Source: Paraconiothyrium sp. Pb-2020
Lineage: Eukaryota > Ascomycota > Dothideomycetes > Pleosporales > Didymosphaeriaceae
Assembly (NCBI GenBank): GCA_022419385.1
Contig: JAJUBI010000007.1
Span: 3,381,768 to 3,445,767, forward strand
DNA length: 64,000 bases
Reading direction: 5' to 3'
How positions within the stretch are numbered: position 1 is the stretch's first letter; every line of letters starts with the position of its first letter. The translations under genes were made by a program, and so were the position numbers. The notes beneath the pieces are model-generated. The model saw only the letters and a list, made by a program, of their open reading frames with translations, was not told the DNA's origin and ran no database searches. This document shows positions 55,888-64,000 of the stretch, piece after piece.

Positions 55888-57722
55888 TTACTCGTCCTCG
55901 TTACTGTCATCAAAGGGCCAGTGTTGTTCGGTCATTTCCCTCAACCATGGCTCGTCGCTGACTGCGGAAAGCCCTTCCTCCCTAATCAACCCTGCCCTCT
56001 CTTTCGCGCTCTCAAACGATTCATTTGACGTCCACCCGTCGGACGCAATGCCAAGTACTCCATTGATCCGTTCCATTTCGAAAGCGACCTCGCGAAGGGA
56101 CTCCTCCAGTGCAGCTCTTTCTTGCGACTCTTGCTCTGTGAGCACAATCGGACATGCTAGGATGGTACCATCTGGATTAGCACGGGAGATCTTCGACCAA
56201 TTATCCGATACTCGGACAATGTCCATCTGAAGAGGGGTGTTGAGACCTTCCCAAGGGTTGCCAGCATCGTTGAATATGCGGTGTCTCAGGAGACCAGTAT
56301 CTTGTTCAATGGCGTGCCAGTGAGGTTCATTCAGTCGCTGTGTGAATCCTAGATAATAGAAGTGAATGTGGCGACGGCGGAACCGCTCCTGTTCTCTCGC
56401 ACGTTCATCTTCATCCATCGATTCAAAATCATCCGGGAGCTGTGGCGGGACAAAGGACATGGACTCCTCATCATCATAGTTCTGGAAAAAATTCGGCATA
56501 CCAGCGGCGAGGAATGTCGGGAGGACGATAGAGTGTTGCCAATCAATAAGACCAGTGATGGTGAAATCTTCAGAAACGAAGATATTATTGGGCTGGAGAT
56601 CGGGATGGCGAAGAACAGGCAGATTGAGCTTCGAACATGTAGGTACAAGTTGGGCAGCGAGCCGGACATAATCCACCAGTGATTTGGCATGTTCCTCGGG
56701 ATCCTCTTGTTATAATTGAACGTTTCTCTATACGCGCGCTCCACGGGGAAACGGGGTCGTCCGGAGGCACGGATCCAGACTAACTCCTTCTTGGCAGGAG
56801 CCTGAAGGACGAGGCAAGGATCATCGTCTGTGAATGTTAAGAATGGTCAAATACATTAGTCACGAATGTACTTACGAGGACCTCGGTCGATGTCCAGCTC
56901 TCCACGTTCCCCGAACCACCATCGTTGGGCCGCGTAGGGCCCTATGCACAGCCCGTCATCAGACCCAGGAACATCTATTTTGGGAGTACCAGGAGACAGA
57001 TCACGGGCGTAGTATATGCTCCCACTGGCTGGTATTCTGATATTGAAGAGCTTCGTTTCCAATTCCACTAGTTGAAGGAGAACTTTGAGCCTTTCTTGTT
57101 CGGAAAGGTCGAACCAAGCATCCCCAATAGGCCTTCCCGGCAGTTTCTCCATTAATATGTACTCGGCGCCGACGGCATTATCATCGATGGAATACCCCAA
57201 AACTCGAGGTGTAGGAATCCCGTGTGCGCGAACAAAAGCCAACGTCGCCACCTCGCTCGCTATTGCCAAGCGTCGCGGCAGCGTTGACGGGTAGGGAAGA
57301 CGGGCAAGTATGGATGAGCCGTCTTTCATTGATATGTCGAAGACACGGTTAAAACCGCCCTCGGCAATTTTGCGGAAGCTTTTGACATCCGACATGGGCC
57401 TGTTGACTGACCTCGCGGCAGCTTTTTTAAGTTCATCGACATTGAATGCCAAACGTCGTTCAGCTAGACGTCGAGGTTCATTATAACTACAATAATAAAT
57501 ATCAGTAGATCAAAGGGAGCTTTGCATAAAGCACGGGATTAGAACATACATCCACCTCCCAGAAGTGTACTCGACCAAGTCACGATTGTCTCCAGTTGGT
57601 TCCATAACAACCTGGGATGAGGCAGAAGCGTAACTGCGGCTGAGAGAGGATGGCCGAAGCTTGCTTCCGTGTATGAGTGCAGTCCAAAACGCGAGTCGAG
57701 ATGGTGCTCTGCAAGGGGTCAT
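55888..57722 (-). CDS. AIM9-like mitochondrial phosphotransferase (APH fold), one frameshift
   Basis: Kinase-like phosphotransferase of the aminoglycoside-phosphotransferase/choline-kinase fold, resembling yeast Aim9. The N-terminal SKLRPSSLSRSYASAS is Arg/Ser-rich with no acids, typical of a mitochondrial presequence. Exons 57722-57550, 57486-56876 and 56827-55888 (introns 63 and 48 bp). Family landmarks: VEYTSGRWIYNEPRRLAER, AEGGFNRVF (Gly-rich loop), ILARLPYP (Lys position replaced), GAEYILMEKLPGRP, the catalytic loop HPDLQPNNIF and metal-binding LIDWQHS. In exon 3 the frame shifts by one missing base near 56701-56708 between ETFNYN and EDPEEHAK. Otherwise full-length. The conserved sequence on both sides argues for a sequence error, but I cannot tell. 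Substrate of Aim9 proteins is unknown. Confidence 0.82.
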
Positions 57723-58928
57723 GGTAGCGGGACTGACCAAGCATCCACACGCGCGAAGGGTTTAGCGTCACCCAAGACGCAGTGGCGGGCTTGGAACCGG
57801 CCACATATAGAACGACAGATGCACGTTGCAGTTGGACAATTGGAACATGATGGAGCGAAAGTGGCCCTGTTGTCGGCGGGTCGCGCGCATACTGCTGAAA
57901 CACTGCGGCGTTGTCAACGCTCTAGTCTCGAGACGATTAGTATTGACACACCTGCTAAACCACCTCGAACAGCAGGTTCAGGGCGTTAGTGGCTCACAAT
58001 TATCGTGAGTAACCATCTAATCCAAGGCAGATTGTTTTTAAACACTTTATACGTGCAGTTGGGATTGGCCGTGGCATGCTTCGCAAAGGATAGTCAACTG
58101 CGAAGACAGACAAGATGACGGCAATGGCCCATTGTTCTAATCTGACGGCAACGGCAGCGACAGCAACATGATCATGTTGCCGATCAGATACAGACATCGC
58201 CCTACTATATCCTCGTTGTGTCACACAGTATGAAGCACATGACGGAGACTATCTGTACGACGAGCATAGGAGGAGGCTAGAGGTTGCATGATATTAATCA
58301 CCACTGAAGTCCGCTTGATGGAGGACGTTGTCTCATCACTATGGGTGCAGCTGGAGCGCTGTCTATCATATCAACATTTCAATCATGCTAAGACGATCAC
58401 ATCATCGTTATACGCCTAAGTTATACTACGAGCTTAGAAACCACACCCGATGTTAGCTTGCCTTGCCACGCGCTTCTTGCCGTTTTCCAGGTATTCTCAT
58501 GCAGAAGTCGAGACACCGCCATCTCGCTACCGGACCTCTTTCGCCACAGCACCTCCTCCTTCCATTTATCGCTTCCACGACTCAAGATGGTCCACCAGTG
58601 TACATCCTCGCGCCAGCTGTCACTCCCCCCATGTCACACTCTATCTATTCCCACCCCTTGATACACACCTTCACTCACACAAGTCGATCGCGCCTACTCC
58701 TAGGTAGGTACTTTATCCCGCAGCATCGAGTTATATGAGCGCACTCCCATCCCTATTCATCTGCATCCACGACTCGTCTGTATTGACCCTGAAAAGAGCC
58801 TCAAGTTCGGTGTGGGTACCTATGTCTAACTCCTTCCATAAGATGATAGTGGAGCGTCCTTTCCTGTCGGTGTGAAAGGCATGGGGGGCGTGGGAGGGTG
58901 GTGGCTGGCTTGGCGAGGGTTCATGAGA
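57723..58928. other. Intergenic region, nothing recognised
   Basis: About 1.2 kb. Three overlapping plus frames at 58450-58738 encode Ser/Pro/His-rich peptides with no family resemblance. Confidence 0.55.
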
Positions 58929-61354
58929 TTATGCGTCTGGTGGAGGTTTTATCGTTATTGTAGGTATTCTGCGACCTTTTGTAGCAGGCAGCTGTCGGAG
59001 GGCTTCCAGGCGAGCAACCAGGCGAGATACCGTTCCAGGCGGTGTGGCGGTGTCTACGAAGGGGTCGGCATTATAATATGAGGCAGGCTGCGCGCCCTGA
59101 AGCTCTTCAAGGAGACTGTCGATGGTCAGGCCCTCCGAGAGATACCTAGCATCGGAAGACCTAGCCTGAGCATACGCTGCCTTTCCCCGAAACCTGTTGG
59201 TGGTCGGGGAACCAAACAGCGGCGCCGGGGTCAGCAGGACTTCTTGCACTTGGTTCCGGATCGGGGTTTTAAGCGGTGTGACGGGTAGATTTGCCGGCTT
59301 TCGGAGACCAGTCTTCCCTTGGATGGCATGGAGTCGCTCATTGATCAGACGAATAGCCTCCGATTGCCATCGCTCGATTTTGAGCTCGTCGACTGCTTGC
59401 GTAGAGAGAGTGATCCATTGCTTAGAGATCATCTTGGCCATCTCGGGATCAATCTTGTCGAAGAGTACGATGATTTGGTTCTTGGCCAGGACAGCTGTAC
59501 CTTTCAATGCGGCAATTGCGGTCAAAACCTTGACGGTCTCGCTGCAGAGGTAAACGAACTTGGTATTGGCCTCGGTAGCCCATTCCTTGATGTCATTATG
59601 TTGCTCTAGAATGGTGTCGACCTGCCGCTTGAGTTCCGTGGCAAACCTTCGAGCGTTTGCGGCAGTCTCTTGAGCGTTTGTGGCAGACCCTCGAGCGTTT
59701 ATAGCATTCTGTTGGGCTTTGGTTGCAATATTTCCAGCGTCAGTGACCTGGTCCTTGACGTTTCCGACCAGTTCAGGTACATAATTCAGCAAAATGAGCG
59801 CAAGCACCGACAGTGCCGTAATATTGCCGACCAGCTCCTTAAGCTTTGTACCTTCCTCCCGAATGACGCGGATATCTAGATCATTAGCTTCAGCAGCGAC
59901 CAGAACCTCGATAATCCCGTCACCAAGGGTGGCAAGACGATCATTGGTCTCTTCCTCAATGATTTCTGTACGAATACGTTCCATCTCAGCATCTCGTTCC
60001 AGCTGGGCAAGTTCCTGGCGGTGGAGGTCTGTCCGGGCCTCGGTGATGGAGATACGGTTCTCTGTGATATCGACTCGTTGCTGTAACTGACGAATGCCTG
60101 TACGAAGAGCACGGCCTTTGTTCTCGATGGACCTGAACCGCGCCTCATAGCGTCGATTAAAGCCACGAGTGGCACGTAACAAGTGGTTGAGGTTGTGATA
60201 CTGACGATACTGCTCCTGATTGATCTCATCGATAGCCTCGTCCAAGCGATCAGCATGGCTTTGGAGCGAGATAATGGCTTTTTGCGTTCGATAAACATAG
60301 CCTTGGAGCAATTTCATATCTTTCCGATGCTCCTGGAAGTCAGATGACAGCCTATTCTGAGCATTCCGGAAGTTTGAAAAATGCCGTGCAACGTCATGAA
60401 ACATGTGTCCCATTGCAGTGTTCTTCAGCCCCAAGCCTTCAAAATTATACTGTGATGCGGCTCGATTGGCATGGAACTCGTAGTTCAATTTGGATAACAT
60501 GATCGCTAGGATGACGATTTGCCAGTCGCGGTATTCGAGCGCCGTCACGTAGGAAATAGTACTGGGAAACGTTAGTCCATGATCAAAGTGCCAGTTCATG
60601 CCTGGCTAGCTGGTGTGACTTACTACATAAGAAACCGAGCAACGTGCTCGTGGGTCCAAGCTCCAACGTTCTTAACGTTCTCAACGTTCTCCGTCAAGGA
60701 AGCAACAGTGTCAGCGGGAACGTTCTCGGAAATAACGGCCAACCACTTAATGTAGGACCTGGAGACCGTAGTGACAAGCTTTGTATACTTGAACATCCAA
60801 GGGAGAGCTTCGAAGAAGAAGAAGGGCAGGATCTGGCCGACAATAGGGCAGTGCTTTTGAACGAAGTCGAAAACCCCAAGATACTCCAAGACGTGCCAGG
60901 TGCTAAAGCGGACGAGAGCGAGGGTGAACCTGAAGTATTTCCAGATCGGGTCCTGTTTCCAGGGAGACTCCAATCGGCTGCTGCCAGGGGCGAGGAAGAA
61001 GAGATCGTAGGCGTCGATGGCGGAAAGGGTCTCGGATGTGGGAGGTGTGACCGTAGCGTTGACGGTGATGACGTCGGTCAGGGTGGACTCCTCCTTACCG
61101 AAGACGAGCTCATTGACGTACTCGAGAGCGTCGTTAAAGAGGCCAACAGAGGAGTCTGCAAGGGTAGAAGAGGTGTTCTTGGGGACCGCGTCGACGCTGC
61201 CTTCGCTGCCCGGAGTTGAACGTGGCGAACATAGCCATGGTGGACAGGTGACCGTAACGGCATAGTCGGTGAGATGAATGCAGGGCTGAGAAGAAGTCTG
61301 ACAGGCCTTGTAACTGGCCAGGCCGAACGACCCGGTTGAAGGGGGATTGCTCAT
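58929..61354 (-). CDS. Large coiled-coil membrane protein, unknown
   Basis: 787 residues in two exons (61354-60624, 60561-58929; 62-bp phase-2 intron, split TA|T codon). The first 240 residues carry hydrophobic stretches around PIWKYFRFTLALVRF and VGQILPFFFFEALPWMF, likely membrane-embedded. After the intron (TISYVTALEYRDWQIVILAIMLSKL) comes a long helical, charged region of about 350 residues with repeated QLxxRxxITE-type heptads and an alanine-rich tract of 7-residue near-repeats (NARGSATNAQETAANARR). A hydrophobic stretch (ITALSVLALILLNYV) splits the coiled coil. The C-terminus is Pro/Ser-rich and basic. I recognise no family. Architecture suggests a structural or tethering protein. An upstream in-frame ATG at 61456 is possible. 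Confidence 0.75.
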
Positions 61355-62245
61355 GGTTGTGTGCGGACCAGGTTGTTGGGCCACAGTACGTGAGCAAGTG
61401 ATGAGGGCAGAGGGGAGCTTGTGGGTATCCTTTTGTAGCGAAGAGAGACGCACCAATGGTCAGGCGTACGCTCTCGGGCCACTATCAAAAGTTCAAAATT
61501 ACGGTGATAATGTGTTGAAAAGGTAGGTGCTTACACGTGCAGCGCGGCGTGATGCACCAACTCAGAGTACGTGCGATGCGCATGATTAGAACATGTCATA
61601 TTCCAAAGGAGCAGGGGATCCTTAGGGAGTGAATGTGAGGACCATTTCACTTTTCGTTCCTGTTCGAGTCAACCGAGAACAAGTATATACGGCAGTGCAG
61701 CAGTCTGCTAAATTGAACTTGCCTGTAACATTTTACACCATCATACAATCTTCTAAAACTAACTTGACAAGCGCCTAGTTACCAATGTGTTAGTGATTAC
61801 ATAGAACCTACGCTATTCATAAAATCTAGAGCCCTGTTCTCAGTGCATCTGGCTGCAAAGCTCCTCTTGAGGGAAAAACTCCCACTCCTAATCTTCTGTG
61901 ACTACCATCGCCGTCGATGCTTCGTTCTCATGTCTGAACGCACATAGCTTACAGATACACCAAGTTCCACAAGTGAACAGCGTACATTTACAATGTACCC
62001 GTGCACCTATTTTAGAGCTTAAGAGACGTCCGAACCATGTTCAGCGATGGTGGCAGCCAGATACGACATTCATCACCCCTAATACCAGATCAAATTTCAT
62101 AAAAACGAGTATCGTTTCAACTCATGACGTAGACTGGAGCTTACAGCTACATAGCAGCCCAACCATCCCCATCAGATATCATCGCGCAACACACATGCTT
62201 GACAGCGTCCCAAAATTCGTATATCTACACCATACTACTTCTACC
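61355..62245. other. Intergenic region between two minus-strand genes
   Basis: About 890 bp: promoter of the coiled-coil gene and 3' flank of the helicase. A plus-strand open frame entering from 61898 is only the antisense of the helicase. Confidence 0.6.
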
Positions 62246-64000
62246 CTAATCATCGTCAAACCCCAACGCACCCGCGTCACCCAGAAACTCCAAATTTCCT
62301 TCCCCCCTCATCAAAGCCTCAACATCGATCCCCCCACTAGTCAGATACCTCTCACTAACACCCACGTTGACCCTCTGACCCAGCAGGCCCTTCAGCTCCG
62401 CCCGCAAAGCCCCCATCTCCCCCTTCGTCAACTGCCTCGCCTCCTTCTCCTTCTTCTTGCGCCCGCTGCCGCGGCCCTTGCGTCCTTTCGCTTCCTGGTC
62501 GAAAGTCTCGCTGTCGTAGTCGACGCCCAATTCCTCGGCAGCCTCGCGCATCCAGTCGTCCTCGGAGTGTTTCTTCTCCTTCGCAATGGTCGCGTCAGAC
62601 AGACGCTTAGACAGCACAGCGCGCGGCTTGAGGCGCGAGACAATGCGGCGGTCGATGTCGAGCGTGCGGATGAAGTATGATGATTTCTTCTTGCCAGGCG
62701 CTGCTTCGTTGCGGGAATGGACTTTGGCTACGAGGCGCCGCACACCAGCGACTTCTTCGGGCGCGCAGATGAGGATGCTGGAGCCGGAGGCGTCGGCGCG
62801 TGCGGTGCGGCCGGAGCGGTGCACGTAAGTGTCTGCGGCGCGGGGGAGGTGGTAGTGTACGATTAGCTCAACGCCGGGGATGTCGAGACCGCGAGCGGCG
62901 ACGTCGGTTGCGACGAGAATTGAGCCGGGGCGCTGGGTGAAGCGTTCTATGGAGCGGAGGCGCGCTTTCTGCGCCATGCCGGAGTGGAGAGGGAGCGCGG
63001 GGAGGTCGAGGTTCTGGAGGAAGGGCGTAACGCGGCGGACGGCTGAGACGGAATTTGTGAAGATGAGAGCGCGCTTTTTCGGGTGGTAGAGGAGCAGGGT
63101 GTAGAGGTAGAGGTCTTTTTCTGTGCCAGCGCACTCGATCAGGCCTTCTTTGAGGCCAGTGGCCATTTGCGAGGTTGGATTTGCGTCGATGAACTTTGGC
63201 TTTTCTTCTTTGAAGTTGAGTTTCTTCAGGAGGTACTCCATGGACTCTTGCTTGTTCATGAGGTCGCCGCCGCCTTTAGGGCCCTTGCCTGCAAGCTTTT
63301 GCTGAAGGCCTTTGTGGAAGGTAGCGGAGAAAACGAGGGTTTGACGCTGGATCTCAGTAGCGGGAGCGTGCTCGGCGGTCTCGTCTGTTTCATCGTCGCG
63401 ATCGAGGATCTTGAGAATTTCGCCGAGCTCCTTGTAGGACCCTTGACTTAGCAAGCGATCAGCCTCGTCCACTACTAGAAAGCGAATCTTCTTGAATGAG
63501 GCCAGAAGGCCTTGCCCGCTACTGATGACCTCCCACAAGCGACCTGGGGTTCCGACGACAATGTCCGCCTTCTCTAGTTGTCGTCTTTGTTTTTGCACAG
63601 CCAATCCACCCGTGACGGTCGCTATCGATGGTGCCTTGAAGTCACCATCGGAGCATAGGGCGGTCAGATGTGCGGAGATCTGGTGCGCAAGCTCACGTGT
63701 AGGCGATATTATCAATGCGACCGGAGTATGCTGTTTCGAATCAGGTGGCGATGCAAGGTATGATTCCAGAATGGGTATTCCGAAAGCAAGGGTCTTTCCA
63801 GAGCCTGTAGAAGCTTTTCCGATCACGTCACGCCCAGCGAGGACTTCGGGAATGGCCAACGATTGGATCGTGGTTGGTTGGGAGAACTTCAGCTTGGACA
63901 AGGAGGCGAGTGTGTGCTTGGACAGGCCGATGTCTTCCCATGCTGAAACATCGACATCATCCTCACCATCGTCTGAAGGTGCATTAGCGAGGAGGTCAAA
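62246..64000 (-). CDS. MAK5: DEAD-box RNA helicase MAK5 (5' end outside window)
   Basis: Nucleolar ATP-dependent RNA helicase needed for 60S ribosomal subunit maturation. The frame is open from base 64000 to the stop at 62246, about 585 residues; the acidic N-terminal extension begins beyond the window. Helicase motifs in order: Q-motif (KLKFSQPTTIQ), motif I ASTGSGKT, Ia PTRELA, Ib TPGRL, II DEAD (VVDEADRLL), III SAT, IV ALIFTNS, V ARGLDIPGVELIVHY and VI HRSGRTARA. The C-terminal Lys-rich GRKGRGSGRKKKEKEARQ and the EELGVDYDSE segment fit MAK5 rather than other DEAD-box proteins. Intronless in the visible part. Confidence 0.93.
   Translation of the reverse strand, partial: FDLLANAPSDDGEDDVDVSAWEDIGLSKHTLASLSKLKFSQPTTIQSLAIPEVLAGRDVIGKASTGSGKTLAFGIPILESYLASPPDSKQHTPVALIISPTRELAHQISAHLTALCSDGDFKAPSIATVTGGLAVQKQRRQLEKADIVVGTPGRLWEVISSGQGLLASFKKIRFLVVDEADRLLSQGSYKELGEILKILDRDDETDETAEHAPATEIQRQTLVFSATFHKGLQQKLAGKGPKGGGDLMNKQESMEYLLKKLNFKEEKPKFIDANPTSQMATGLKEGLIECAGTEKDLYLYTLLLYHPKKRALIFTNSVSAVRRVTPFLQNLDLPALPLHSGMAQKARLRSIERFTQRPGSILVATDVAARGLDIPGVELIVHYHLPRAADTYVHRSGRTARADASGSSILICAPEEVAGVRRLVAKVHSRNEAAPGKKKSSYFIRTLDIDRRIVSRLKPRAVLSKRLSDATIAKEKKHSEDDWMREAAEELGVDYDSETFDQEAKGRKGRGSGRKKKEKEARQLTKGEMGALRAELKGLLGQRVNVGVSERYLTSGGIDVEALMRGEGNLEFLGDAGALGFDDD

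Noticed and set aside
61898..62680. 260-codon plus-strand open frame
   Set aside because: Most of it is the antisense of the MAK5 helicase C-terminus, which is clearly coding on the minus strand; its translation is low-complexity.
1..64000. CRISPR array, rRNA genes, intact transposon
   Set aside because: No regularly spaced repeats, rRNA sequence, transposase or terminal inverted repeats were found by eye.

Overview
The window is genomic DNA of a filamentous ascomycete, probably Dothideomycetes (inference). Genes are dense on both strands and carry short introns (46-100 bp, GTRNGT donors, CTNAC/CTGAC-like branch points, YAG acceptors). The families are typically fungal: a non-reducing PKS with an SAT domain, an OCH1-like GT32, a Zn2Cys6 regulator, an AIM9-like kinase, a Goodbye-STAND protein and DUF1769. 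No bacterial operons, rRNA, confident tRNA or CRISPR array were seen.

Layout. 1-745: 3'-truncated KpsF/GutQ-type sugar isomerase. About 2.4-20.5 kb: a polyketide cluster with a frameshifted MFS carrier (2432-3773), an unrelated-looking hypothetical (4330-5547), a SAT-KS-AT-PT-ACP-ACP-TE polyketide synthase (5792-12605, minus), a P450 (14364-16090, minus), an AusD/Trt5-like methyltransferase (16653-17557), a flavin/NAD reductase (18177-19176) and an alpha/beta hydrolase (19479-20547). 21-29 kb: DUF924 protein, OCH1-like mannosyltransferase, a small hypothetical and a sugar transporter. 29.7-40.8 kb: an innate-immunity-like island holding a deaminase-MYND fusion, a Goodbye-STAND-TPR-ZZ receptor-like protein and degraded copies of the deaminase-MYND locus on the far side. 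41-64 kb: mostly ordinary genes (DUF1769, an unknown membrane-anchored protein, pepsin-like protease, LUC7, GPI16/PIG-T, DUF3445 heme protein, Zn2Cys6 factor, AIM9-like kinase, coiled-coil membrane protein) and a 5'-truncated MAK5 helicase.

How genes may work together. The PKS would build an aromatic or phthalide-like polyketide and release it by its C-terminal hydrolase. The P450, reductase, methyltransferase and second hydrolase are plausible tailoring enzymes. P450 and methyltransferase share one divergent promoter. The PKS carries the release domain usually found in C-methylating synthases but has no C-methyltransferase domain. The deaminase-MYND and STAND genes resemble an effector next to a sensor; this is inference.

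About eleven probable single-base frameshifts interrupt otherwise conserved genes, including the housekeeping gene LUC7 and an AIM9-like gene. Several lie in homopolymers, so residual sequencing error is at least as likely as pseudogenisation. Intron and exon limits were read by eye from splice consensus plus frame continuity. They are internally consistent (phases add up) but were not checked against transcripts.
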